A stretch of DNA of 15,203 bases. Source: Baffinella frigidus. Its lineage: Eukaryota > Cryptophyceae > Cryptomonadales > Baffinellaceae. Position numbers and translations under genes: made by a program. The notes under the pieces are model-generated. The model saw nothing but the letters and a program-made list of their open reading frames with translations. It was not told where the DNA came from and did not search any database. Below are positions 1-7,774 of this stretch, one piece after another (position 1 is the first letter of the stretch; every line of letters begins with the position of its first letter). The stretch spans positions 64,926 to 80,128 of the forward strand of contig MU647060.1 of assembly GCA_026770585.1 (NCBI GenBank). Reading direction: 5' to 3'.

Positions 1-89
1 TTCATTAGTACCACGAAAATAAATGGACCACGAAAATAACAACGAATCTTGAGGGGTAAGGGTTGTACGTGACGCTCTGGTACATCTTG

Positions 90-608
90 GCGCCCTTGTA
101 CGGCCCCGTCATGACCGTGCGTTGCTCTGCGCGCGGGTGCGAGAGTTACTCGGGCCGAGTACTCAATTTACAGACTCTTTACAGGCTTCGCCGTACTGGC
201 GAGAATTGCTTTTGGCAACGAAAATGACTACACGATTTGCTCATAAAAGTAGTAGTAAAGCGTTTGTGTAGTAAATTTCGTTGCACCAAAAGCAATTAAT
301 TAATACTTTTGTCAGCACCGTGCGTGAACCGTATCATGAGGATGAGGCGAGCATCTCTAGTCGCTCCTTTCGGCCATGTAGGTTCTTTGATCTTCGTATA
401 CTGTTGTATACTCGGTGATATATGACTCTGGGTAGGTGACTCTCTAGAGCATCTTTCTGCTCTCGCGTGTCGCCTCCCAGAGGCGCCATATGCGGCCACC
501 GGGGGTGTTCGTGCCTTCGTCTCCGTTCTACAACAACGTGTAGTGTGGGAGAGCACATCTTGCCGTTGGTGTATGGCCCAGTCAGCACCGTGCGCTGCTC
601 AACAGACC
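90..608 (-). repeat. Exon-like units RTV(L/M)TGPY
   Basis: Minus strand 140-90 reads EQRTVMTGPYKGAKMYQSVT; 608-566 reads EQRTVLTGPYTNGKM; a fragment at 325-305 reads RTVLT. A plus-strand copy at 1105-1131 reads EYRTVLTGP. A looser relative, AKMYTSGTE, lies at 950-915. Origin unknown. Confidence 0.5.
204..297. mobile_element. Hairpin element, CGAAAATxACTACAC family
   Basis: Imperfect inverted repeat, arms about 30 bp (AATTGCTTTTGGCAACGAAA... against its complement at 266-297) with a small indel. Inner arm CAACGAAAAT(G/T)ACTACAC is shared with the element at 2792-2932. Confidence 0.7.
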
Positions 609-691
609 CACAGGTGTACCACTTTAGACGTGATGGTGCTCAATCAAAAGTTGACGCACGCAAAAGTTGACCTTCGAGTCATGGGGAGTTG

Positions 692-740
692 GGGAATTGG
701 AGCCGTTAGTCTTCTTCCTGACGGGACGGCTCCAATTCCC
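692..740. repeat. Hairpin GGGAATTGGAGCCGT
   Basis: 15-bp perfect arms (692-706 and 726-740). The core AATTGGAGCC recurs inside the hairpins at 1481-1655 and 1927-2087. Confidence 0.75.
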
Positions 741-1146
741 TGCGGGGTGCGATTGCAGTGCTACGGCGGAGTTTTTGTATAAGTCAACTCAAGGCGAAAA
801 TCGAAAATCGAAGTACACAGAACGTGTACCTCGTTTCTAAAGTTGACCGATTTGTGGGGGGGGTGACTTTTACAAACCCGTTGGATTCGCAGTGGAGTGT
901 GTTACTAAACACGCGTTCGGTACCGCTGGTGTACATCTTGGCGAAGATGTAGAGCAAGAGAGCGCGCTGGCGGCCGCAAAGGCGGAGCAGTGCCATCCGA
1001 TACCGTTGACTAATCACGACCTTCGCTGGTACTAAATATTCGTGTCGCGTCCTCTTCCCGGTACAAATCCTAATATGTCAGTCCACTGCGGGCCGAAGCG
1101 GAGTATCGTACGGTGCTGACTGGGCCTCGGGCGTTAAGATCGCTTG

Positions 1147-1250
1147 TATCCCTTAAGTGACCAGTAGGCGCATACGCCCTACCGTAGGGCCCTAGGACCT
1201 GTCTAGGGCTTCCACGGGCGATTATTCGCCCGTTGGTCACTTAAGGGATA
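1147..1250. mobile_element. Hairpin element with TATCCCTTAAGTGACCA arms
   Basis: 17-bp perfect terminal arms (1147-1163 and 1234-1250). The inside has CCCTACCGTAGGGCCCTAGGACC, the same palindromic style as the TA-flanked MITEs at 4645-5540, and CGGGCGATTATTCGCCCG. Confidence 0.7.
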
Positions 1251-1480
1251 TAGGAAAACAGAGGACGTGCCCCTGCCACACAGCGGGCTACGACGGGATT
1301 TCCGCCTGCGGGAACCATTCACGGGTCAGGGGTCAGGGGTCAGCACTTTCGGCGCCGTCTTTGGTGGTCATCCATACTGGCACCTACTCTAGACAGTCAC
1401 CTACCCGGACCCTAGACAACGCTCCAGTATTGATACACACAGAGCATCTGAATTTGTTTGACGGGGAGCCCAGATTGACT

Positions 1481-1655
1481 TAGAGCGCTGTGGAGAGAAG
1501 TTGGCCACCGAATAATGGGAAAATGGGGAAATTGGAGCCATTTTGTCCTCTTTTGAGAAATTCTTGGTACTAAATTTCTCAAAAGTTGACAAAATGGCTC
1601 CAATTTCTCGATTTTCCATTATTTCCCGTGGCCAACTTCTCTGCACAGCGCTCTA
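1481..1655. mobile_element. Long hairpin element
   Basis: Arms of about 75-80 bp with few mismatches (from TAGAGCGCTGTG to CACAGCGCTCTA) around a loop containing CTTGGTACTAA. Folded RNA would be a long near-perfect stem. The frames open across it mirror each other, as expected for a palindrome. Confidence 0.8.
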
Positions 1656-1926
1656 GGCAGAGCTAGGGTTCAGCAAAAAAAGGCAACGGGAGAGCACTTT
1701 TGGCGCCGTCCTTGGTAGTCATCCACACTGGCACTGGGCTCGCTATAAAATATTTTTCAAGCCGAAAAACCAGGGCAAAAGTGCAAGTAAAATACATTTA
1801 TGGCGAGCCTAGCTATACTCAGACAGAGCTAGGGGTGAACACTTTTGGCGCCGTCCTTGGTGGGCATCCATACTGGCTCGTCTCGTCAGGTTCAGGGTTC
1901 CTAGCTCTGCCTCAGTTTCATAGGCT

Positions 1927-2087
1927 CGCAACCTATAATTAGTTTTGTAAAGTAACTCGTTCCTGGTACAAATTATAAAACAAGACCTCGTTTAAAAGGG
2001 AATTGGAGCCCTTTTTAGTTTTAAATGGACCTTGTTTTATAATTTGTACCAGAACGAGTTGCTTTACAAAACTAATTATAGGTTGCG
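1927..2087. mobile_element. Long hairpin element with GGTACAAAT arms
   Basis: Arms of about 57 bp from CGCAACCTATAATTAG to its complement, with one mismatch and one single-base indel. Inner arm CTGGTACAAATTATAAAACA; the loop holds GGGAATTGGAGCCC. Confidence 0.85.
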
Positions 2088-2207
2088 CCGCTATTAAGTT
2101 CATCAAGCAAAAATGGTGTTGGGTGAACACTTTTGGCGCCGTCTTTGGTGGTCATCCAGACTGGCTCGCCACGCGTGAACGACTCGTATGCCCACTCTTC
2201 CGGCGGG

Positions 2208-2530
2208 TTGTCCTCATCCGCTGCGGAGGGTGCACCATGTCTCAGTGGAGAGGGAGAGAGAGAGAGGGAGAGGGAGAGAGAGGGAGGGAGGGAGAGAGAG
2301 AGAGAGAGACTAGCTCAGAAAGGCGCTGTGTCCTCATCCGCTGCGAGGGTGCACCATGGCTCAGTGGAGAGAGAGAGAGAGAGGGAGGGAGGGAGAGAGA
2401 GAGAGAGGGAGGGAGGGAGGGAGAGAGAGAGAGGGGGGGGGAGAGAGAGACTAGCTCAACCGGCGCGGTGTCCTCATCCGCTGCGATGGTTTAGGATTTA
2501 GGGTTTAGGGTGTCCTCATCCGCTGCGGAA
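2208..2530. repeat. TCCTCATCCGCTGCGG units
   Basis: Copies at about 2210, 2329, 2469 and 2510, the first two followed by GGTGCACCATGxCTCAGTGGAG; diverged copies at about 2940 and 3078. Not assigned to a gene. Confidence 0.7.
2242..2450. repeat. AG/GGGA microsatellites between CTCATCCGCTGCGG units
   Basis: Purine runs (gagaga, gggagg) at about 2248-2310 and 2366-2450, separated by copies of TCCTCATCCGCTGCGG. Open frames here are Arg/Glu/Gly low-complexity artefacts. Confidence 0.85.
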
Positions 2531-2604
2531 AGAGAGAGTGGCTTTAATGAGGAGGTGCAGCTGAGCAAGAGTCACTAGAAACTCAAACCTGCAGCCCCTA
2601 CGCA

Positions 2605-2708
2605 CTGCACTCGGATTCAGAACATTTCGCCTAAGTCAACTCCCCCTGAAAGCCAGCGCCTTAAGTCAAATGCCGGGCCTGGGACCCGGGTCCATCTAAA
2701 CGAAAACA
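2605..2708 (+). repeat. Dispersed repeat, copy 1
   Basis: GAACATTTCGCCTAAGTCAA ... AAGTCAAATGCCGG ... GGTCCATCTAAACGAAA. The same order of blocks occurs at 14904-15004. Confidence 0.75.
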
Positions 2709-2791
2709 GGGTAAAGTTGACTTAGGTGAGCTGGTTGACTTGGATGAAATCTTGTGGCTCGGAGTGGACTGCTCACGCGGCGTGACCACCC

Positions 2792-2932
2792 TTATCCGGG
2801 GAAACCTATTTTTCTTTAGTTTGACATCAACGAAAATTACTACACAATTCATTCTTACTAGTAATATTAAAACATTTGTGTAGTAATTTTCTTTGATGTC
2901 AAACTAAAGAAAAATAGGTTTCCCCGGATAAA
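2792..2932. mobile_element. Long hairpin element, CGAAAATTACTACAC family
   Basis: Arms of about 53 bp (TTATCCGGGGAAACC ... ACTACAC and complement) with one mismatch. Confidence 0.85.
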
Positions 2933-2942
2933 CCCTGACCCG

Positions 2943-3196
2943 CGCTGCGGACGGTGCACGATGCCCCAGTGGGGTTGACAGACCATTCTCAAGTTGGCAG
3001 TCCCGGTTTGAAGTATAAATTCGTCAACTCTGGATTGAAAAATGTCTCGTAGATGAACTCAGTCGGCAAAACGCACGTTTCCTCGTCCGCTCGTGCGGTG
3101 CATCATTTCTCAGTGGGCATCTATATCTGCCTCACTCGGGTCGACGGACTATTCTCAAGTTGTCCGTCCGGGTGTGCGGTACAAATTCGTCAGTAG
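2943..3196 (+). repeat. Two copies of a composite ~110-140-bp unit
   Basis: Each joins a CGGTGCAxxATxxCxCAGTGGG block to (G)GACxATTCTCAAGTTG and ATACAAATTCGTCA or GTACAAATTCGTCA (2943-3033 and 3088-3196). CTATTCTCAAGTTGAC recurs at 10102. Confidence 0.65.
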
Positions 3197-3687
3197 AAAT
3201 CAGGGGGTTTGAAAAAGGCGGTTTGAAAGCATGGCGAGGGCTGGTGGGTTGAGGCGCGCGCCCAGGCAGGAGCAGCTGCAGGACCGAGAGAGGGTCGCAG
3301 CGCAGCGCTCTGGGGCAGCAGGGAACCCGCCGCCTGCTGGCAAGTCCGTGCATCTCTCGCCCTCCCTCGAGCCCATCGCTTGGAGAGGAGCGCAACGGTA
3401 AAGGCAACGCGGGGGCTCATGCGAGGGGGGGTCCCGCTGCTACGTGTGAGAAGCGGGAGGCGCAACTCCGCTGCTTGCAGCAGTCCCAGCTGGCTACTGC
3501 AAGTCACCTCCCCAGCACTGCAGCGTTTGGGGCAATGCTGAATCTTCAAAGCTCAGCACCCAATACACTACTCCTTATGGGCCCTCGGCGAATAGAACTA
3601 GCGCAGCAGCTTGCTAGCCTGCCGTGCAGCACGCTCTGGAAAAATTCGATCGAACCGGCTGCTGAACCCACGCGCAAGCCGGAACCG

Positions 3688-3719
<32 letters not shown>

Positions 3720-3950
3720 GTGCGAGGGTGAGAGCGGGAGAACGAACATGAGGAATCGTCTTCCAAAGAGGATCTGCCCATCTTACTGGCACGTCGTTTG
3801 TCCCACCGAGGGACACAAGCCGGGCGTGTGGCTTGAAATGTTGCTGGCCGTGAAGCCTTATGCTCGAACCCCAGCCTCAGCACTCACTGAGCATGCACCG
3901 TGCTAAAAAAGTGAATTTTCACCGTCAAAATCTGTGAAGTTCCCTCTTTT
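3197..3950. other. No gene recognised; open frames on both strands
   Basis: GC-rich sequence with a 143-codon plus-strand frame (3475-3906) and overlapping minus-strand frames, crossed by the AC microsatellite. No motif, codon pattern or splice set favours any frame. Confidence 0.4.
3692..3719. repeat. (AC)n microsatellite
   Basis: About 14 perfect AC units; gives Thr-His repeats in one frame, which argues against coding. Confidence 0.95.
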
Positions 3951-3952
3951 TG

Positions 3953-4055
3953 AGGAAGAGTCCAAAAAAAGGACTCTTCCTGGGCTTTTCTTGGGTAGGT
4001 TTTCCCCTCCGGGATGTAGGGGAAACCTTCCTTCCCGCGCGCCGCAGGCGCGCGG
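3953..4055. repeat. Three successive hairpins
   Basis: Perfect 11-bp arms AGGAAGAGTCC around A7 (3953-3981); AGGTTTTCCCCT/AGGGGAAACCT (3997-4028, one indel); CCGCGCGCC/GGCGCGCGG around GCA (4035-4055), followed by a T run. The last looks like a GC hairpin plus T-tract, but the host is eukaryotic so no terminator is claimed. Confidence 0.7.
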
Positions 4056-4130
4056 ATTTTTTTTGGGACACACAATCGCACCACGAGGCATCTACTGCAG
4101 CAAGTTTCGCGGCGGTCCGATGTTAAGTGA

Positions 4131-4600
4131 TTAGTGAGCCCTCGAAAAATTAGTCAACTTTCCACGAACAAAGCCCAGTCTCTCCTGCAACGAAACAGAA
4201 ATGGGCGGGAAGCGGGCCACGTCCGGGCAGAAGGTGTGCAGGGGAAGCGCACACGAGGGCATTGTGAAGAACGTTGCGCGCCTCGGCCACGTCGCGGGTT
4301 CGTCACTCCTCCACCGCCAGACCATCTGCGCATGTGATCAGCTGATGCCAGAAAGCTGGGTGGCGCGCACAACTGAAGGAATGTCCCTCTGGCAGGCGGC
4401 AAGTCCACAGAGGAAGAGAACCTGGCGGCGCAGAATGACAAGAAGTTCTGGGCTTGAAGTGCGAACAGGCGACCTGAGGCGACCCCGTCGTGCCCGTGAA
4501 GGGTTCGAGCAGCCCAGGAAGCTCGTCCACGAATTCCTGTCTGACTTTCTCGTCCAAATTGTATGTGTATGTGTGTGTATGTACAGTATGCATTCATGTG
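4131..4600 (-). other. Ambiguous open region, possible exons on the minus strand
   Basis: All three minus frames and one plus frame are open. The most protein-like minus segment is LDEKVRQEFVDELPGLLEPF (about 4557-4498), followed by a CAG|GTCGCC that could be a donor near 4474. A polypyrimidine tract ending ttcgttgcAG near 4186 precedes ERLGFVRGKL. I do not recognise a family and cannot choose a frame. Confidence 0.2.
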
Positions 4601-4644
4601 TGTGCAGGACCACCATACGAGCGGTGTGGGACCTTATTTTGGAG

Positions 4645-4765
4645 TACAGGGGTACCTCGATTACAAGAAAACGCCTCCCCGTAGGACCCTACAGTAGGGC
4701 TATGCCTAGGGCCCTATGGTCGTCCTAGGGGGGTGACGTTTTCTTGTAATCGAGGTATCCCTGTA
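4645..4765. mobile_element. MITE with TA target site, CAGGGGTACCTCG termini
   Basis: TA-CAGGGGTACCTCGATTACAA ... complement-CAGGGATACC-TA. The interior holds GTAGGACCCTACAGTAGGG and CCTAGGGCCCTA palindromes. TA duplication and the CAGxGGTACCTCG end are typical of Tc1/mariner-pogo (Tigger-like) non-autonomous copies. Confidence 0.8.
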
Positions 4766-5012
4766 TGCCCTGCACAGGGCTAACTCAAAATGAAGGGCAC
4801 GCACCGCCCCAGGGTCCTACCGTAGGGCGGGAGCATATGACAACGATAAAGGTGGTGCGTGTCCTGAATTGTGAGTACATGTAACCTCTATACATTTTCC
4901 TACACGAGGATTGGTCGGTCTGGCACTGAAGAGTGATGTGTAAGCATGAGACACGCTCAAACCGAGCGCAAGTGATATGTATCAATCCACTCCACCACAC
5001 TACTCCATCGAG
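4766..5012. other. Spacer between MITEs
   Basis: Contains GGGTCCTACCGTAGGGCGGG and flanking gcacgcacc/ggtggtgcgtgtcc, probably a degenerate MITE; otherwise nothing seen. Confidence 0.4.
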
Positions 5013-5143
5013 TACAGGGGTACCTCGCTCATAAGAAACTACCCCTCCCCCTAGCTAGGACCACCATAGGGCCCTAGGTATAGGCCTACTGTAGGGTCCT
5101 TGGGGGGGGGGGGGTTCTTATGAGCGAGATACTCCATCGAGTA
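5013..5143. mobile_element. Degenerate MITE, right end replaced
   Basis: Left end TACAGGGGTACCTCGCTCAT is normal. The right end reads CTTATGAGCGAGATA and then TACTCCATCGAGTA, a copy of the 14 bases left of the element (5001-5014). Confidence 0.7.
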
Positions 5144-5277
5144 GCCCCGACAGCCAAGAGCCCACACAGCGGACTTCGAAGGGATTTCTGAATAACCCTG
5201 AAGCGTTAAGACTTATGACCCTACGGTAGGCAACCCGTAGGGACATAGGGGGGTTCCTACGGATAAGGTAACGGAAC

Positions 5278-5328
5278 ATTTTCGGCCCATTTCGGGCCGA
5301 GATGTTCGGCCCGAAATGGGCCGAAAAT
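5278..5328. repeat. Perfect 23-bp-arm hairpin
   Basis: ATTTTCGGCCCATTTCGGGC and complement around the 5-base loop GATGT, with no mismatch. It sits between a degenerate MITE (5220-5265) and two full ones. Confidence 0.9.
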
Positions 5329-5335
5329 CTCGTGG

Positions 5336-5422
5336 TACAGGGGTACCTCGCTCATAAGAAAACGCCCCCCCCCTAGGACCCTACAGTAGGGCCCTATGGG
5401 GGTCCCTAGGGGGAAGCGTTTT
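5336..5422. mobile_element. TA-flanked MITE, right-truncated copy
   Basis: First 87 bases essentially identical to the next copy (5430), ending at GCGTTTT without the right terminal repeat. Confidence 0.85.
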
Positions 5423-5429
5423 GTCCACT

Positions 5430-5539
5430 TACAGGGGTACCTCGCTCATAAGAAAACGCCCCCCCCCTAGGACCCTACAGTAGGGCCCTATGGGGGTCCC
5501 TAGGGGGAAGCGTTTTCTTATGAGCGAGGTACCCCTGTA
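5430..5539. mobile_element. TA-flanked MITE, complete copy
   Basis: TA-CAGGGGTACCTCGCTCATAA ... TTATGAGCGAGGTACCCCTG-TA, 110 bp in all. Interior CCTAGGACCCTACAGTAGGG. Best reference copy of the family; no coding capacity. Confidence 0.9.
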
Positions 5540-5689
5540 GCCCGCTGTGTGGTAAATGCACCCAAGCGCACGTGACACAGGCGTCACATTGCATGTACCA
5601 CGTTTTATTTTGGCAATACCCCCCCCCCCCCTTTACACGTACTGCTGCGACGCCTGGTTGAGGGGCTCGCCATCCTCACCCTGCGTCAG

Positions 5690-5880
5690 GGTTCAGGGTT
5701 TAGGTAGGTTTAGGGTTTACTGTAGAGCTTGGGGTTTGGGAATTGGGGATTGGGGATTATTGGGGTGTGGAGGGTTTTTTTTTTTGGGGGGGGGGTGGGG
5801 TTTGGGGTTTAGGGTTTGGGGCTTAGGGCTTAGGGTTTAGGGTTCAGAGTTCAGGGTTCAGGGTTGATGGGTGGGCACGC
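5690..5880 (+). repeat. Telomere-like repeats
   Basis: TTCAGGG, TTTAGGG, TTTGGGG and ATTGGGG variants with a poly-T/poly-G run near 5775-5800. The frame open through it is low-complexity and not a gene. Confidence 0.8.
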
Positions 5881-5894
5881 GTGGGGCGGGGGCA

Positions 5895-6005
5895 AGACGT
5901 CTAGTAGACGTCTACTAGACTTGAGTGAAAACGTCTACTAGACTTTAGTGTTTTTTTAAAAAACGTCTACTAGACTTTAGTAAACGTCTACTAGACTTTA
6001 GTGTT
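5895..6005. repeat. ACGTCTACTAGACTTTAGT repeats
   Basis: About five direct copies of ACGTCTACTAGACTTTAGT, the first next to an inverted ACGTCTAGTAGACGT, separated by short spacers and a T/A run at 5952-5963. Later blocks (6055, 6130, 6205) keep remnants such as CTAGTAGACGTT. Confidence 0.8.
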
Positions 6006-6440
6006 CAGTGTTCAGTGTTTAGTGTTTCGGGTTTCGGGTTTCGGGTTGATGGGTGGACTAGTAGTCGTTTAGTGTTCAGTGTTTAGTGTTTAGTGTTTCG
6101 GGTTTCGGGTTTCGGGTTGATTGGTGGGCTAGTAGACGTTGAGTGTTTGGTGTTCAGAGTTTAGAGTTTAGTGTTTCGTGTTGATGGTTTGATGAGTGGG
6201 CTAATAGACATTTAGTTTTTAGTGTTTAGTGTTTAGTGTTTAGTGTTTAGTGGTTTCGGGTTGATGGGTGGGCACGCACATCCTCCCCCGCCGCCGCCTC
6301 GAAGTTGAAGAGCAGGTACATGCCGAACCTGGGTTGGGGTTTAGGGTTTGGGGTTTGGGGTTTAGGGTTTAGGGTTTGGGTTTGGGGTGTAGGGTGAGGT
6401 TTGTGTTTGGGGTTTAGGGTTGAGGATTTGGCCCTGAAAC
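6000..6440 (+). repeat. TTTAGTG/TTTCGGG/TTTAGGG variant block
   Basis: Successive local families: TTTAGTG and TTCAGTG (6000-6250) with three or four higher-order units ending in TTTCGGGTTGATGGGTGGGC, then TTTAGGG/TTTGGGG (6330-6425). No gene seen. Confidence 0.75.
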
Positions 6441-6459
6441 CAAGAGATGCATAAAGAAA

Positions 6460-6720
6460 AAGCTACTGGATTCGCCAAAATATTTTTCCTGAAGAGACCC
6501 CCATCTTTAGGACAAATCCTTTCTCTCTTAGAGAACGAAATCTGTTCTCTCGAAGAGAACGGCGTCCACACGAGAATGCCAAAGGGGCCTATTAAAAACC
6601 GTTGGCTGTTACAAGTGGGCATTTGTGTAGTAACTTTCGTGAGGTTGGTCACGTAACTCTGCGAAATTAGCACAGTCACGAGGTTGGTTACGTTACCCTG
6701 GTACAAATATTTACAACCCC
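6460..6720 (+). repeat. Diverged duplicated block, copy 1
   Basis: Shares CACACGAGAATGCxAxAGGGGCCTAT, ACAAGTGGGC and GCGA(A/G)ATTAGC ... CGAGGTTGG ... CTGGTACA with 7168-7320. It also contains CATTTGTGTAGTAACTTTCG, an arm of the CGAAAATTACTACAC hairpin family. Confidence 0.65.
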
Positions 6721-6949
6721 ACATGTAAATAGGATCCTCCAGCATTCTCGAGTGGGTCTTCAGGACGAACCTTTCTCTCTACGACAATGGATTTGTGCAA
6801 GCCTGTTCTAGGCATACACCCCTCCGCTTTTTCGTCGTCTTCTGCACAACTCTCAAGCCTGATAATCCGTTCTCCTAAGGTCTTAGGAGCCCGGGGCAAG
6901 GCCCTACCGGTGGCGCCCTTGGGATAGCGGACAAGGGAGGCAGCCTGGG

Positions 6950-6975
6950 TACAGGGGTACCTCGCTCATAAGAAC
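6950..6975. mobile_element. Single MITE terminal fragment
   Basis: Only TA-CAGGGGTACCTCGCTCATAA plus GAA is present, inserted between two copies of GGCGCCCTTGGGATAGCGGA (6912-6943 and 6979-7013). Confidence 0.75.
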
Positions 6976-7047
6976 CTGGGCGCCCTTGGGATAGCGGACA
7001 GGGGAAGCAGCCTGGTTAACCAGGACCCTGAACCCTGAACCCTGAAC

Positions 7048-7126
7048 GCCCCCAAAGTCGCCCCCCAAAGGCCCCTGGCGCCCCCAAAGTCGCCCCCAAA
7101 GTCGCCCCCAAAGTCGCCCCCAAAGT
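7048..7126. repeat. 12-bp tandem repeat CGCCCCCAAAGT
   Basis: About four perfect head-to-tail units at 7078-7125 with degenerate copies before. Gives a Gly-Asp-Phe-Gly run on the minus strand that is unlikely to be a protein. Confidence 0.85.
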
Positions 7127-7167
7127 CGACACCCCGCTCAAGGCCTTCTCGAAAACGCCCTAGCCAC

Positions 7168-7320
7168 ACGAGAATGCTAGAGGGGCCTATGAAAACCGAG
7201 ACGCTTTTGCAAGTGGGCCTTTGTAACTTCCATTGCCTTTGGAGCCATTCTAGGAGCCATTCTAGGCGAGATTAGCCCAGACGCGAGGTTGGCAGACCCT
7301 ATCCTGGTACAGTTTTGTAT
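7168..7320 (+). repeat. Diverged duplicated block, copy 2
   Basis: Homologous to 6565-6715 throughout, with small indels. A frame reading FVTSIAFGAILGAILGEI looks membrane-like but is out of frame with the upstream conserved segment, and the other copy does not preserve it. Confidence 0.6.
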
Positions 7321-7452
7321 ACCCCAACATGGTTTTCGCATCTGTTGGCTTTCCCGGGAAAGGATGAAACAATGCCACGCCAGGATGATCGAAACATCCA
7401 CTTTTGACATCTTTCAAGGGAGGCCCCTTGCATCCTCAAGTCAACCACGTCA

Positions 7453-7515
7453 GATCTTACGTGGATAAGGCGTCGGTTTCCGTCGATCAATGTGGCGTGG
7501 TGGTCAAGGTTAACG
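7453..7515 (-). CDS. Possible terminal rhodopsin exon (very uncertain)
   Basis: A gtgcaccAG|CATCG acceptor ending at 7516 would join exon 7 in phase 2 and read GIVNLDHHATLIDGNRRLIH to a strong CAC|GTAAGA donor, or run on open to about 7299. The residues do not look like the rest of helix G, so this is only the best of several poor candidates. An alternative acceptor just upstream gives a stop after three residues. Confidence 0.12.
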
Positions 7516-7559
7516 ATGCTGGTGCACCACCCCAAGATCCTCAGGTGGCACTGGAAGCT

Positions 7560-7593
7560 GACCCGAGCTTGCCAACCAACTCAGTGATGGCGA
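7560..7593 (-). pseudogene. Echo of exon 7, 3' half
   Basis: The minus strand reads VAITELVGKLG, the helix G lysine segment of exon 7 with Val for Ala, then GGGTCAGC in place of GGGTATCT. The 5' half (LLGSEG) is absent. It lies about 190 bp beyond exon 7, on the other side of the AG microsatellite, and is a partial duplicate rather than a full alternative exon. Confidence 0.7.
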
Positions 7594-7653
7594 CCACCCT
7601 ACCCCCTACCCCCTGCAAGTGGCACGGGTGGGGTATGGACGGGTGGTAGGGTA

Positions 7654-7772
7654 TGGAGAGCGAGAGGGAGAGAGAGAGGGAGAGAGAAAGCGAGCGAGAG
7701 GAGAGAGGGAGAGAGAGCGAGAGGAGAGAGGAGAGAGGGGGGGGAGAGGAGAGAGAGGAGAGAGAGAGAGAT
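7654..7772. repeat. AG microsatellite beside exon 7
   Basis: Purine-rich on plus, so CT-rich on minus, starting within a few bases of the exon 7 donor. It separates exon 7 from its 3'-half copy at 7560-7593. Confidence 0.9.
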
Positions 7773-7774
7773 AC

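Larger units (their letters stand above)
1343..2168 (-). repeat. Four dispersed exon-like units (PVWMTTKDGAKS)
   Basis: Copies at 1343-1382, 1692-1733, 1837-1878 and 2124-2168, all the same way round. On the minus strand each reads PVWM(T/P)TKDGA(K/E)S preceded by AG. Differences include Val GTA/GTG/GTC, Lys AAA/AAG and Thr ACC/ACT third-base changes. No gene recognised; they may be copies of one exon, like the rhodopsin echoes. Confidence 0.55.

Noticed and set aside
1401-1646. Mirror-image frames across 1481-1655
   Set aside because: They arise from the two arms of a palindrome, not from a gene.
2003-2501. 163- and 122-residue plus-strand frames rich in Arg/Glu/Gly
   Set aside because: They are translations of AG/GGGA microsatellites and short repeats, with no protein features.
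3475-3906. 143-codon plus-strand frame
   Set aside because: Includes the AC microsatellite as a Thr-His run and has no recognisable domain.
4035-4062. GC hairpin followed by T-tract as an intrinsic terminator
   Set aside because: The window is eukaryotic and there is no gene ending there; reported only as a hairpin.
4201-4728. 175-codon plus-strand frame
   Set aside because: Runs through a GT-rich tract and into a MITE; overlapping frames are open on both strands and no family is recognised.
7168-7440. Membrane-like frame FVTSIAFGAILGAILGEI as a transporter
   Set aside because: It is frameshifted against the conserved upstream part, the homologous block at 6.6 kb does not keep it, and the block contains hairpin-element sequence.
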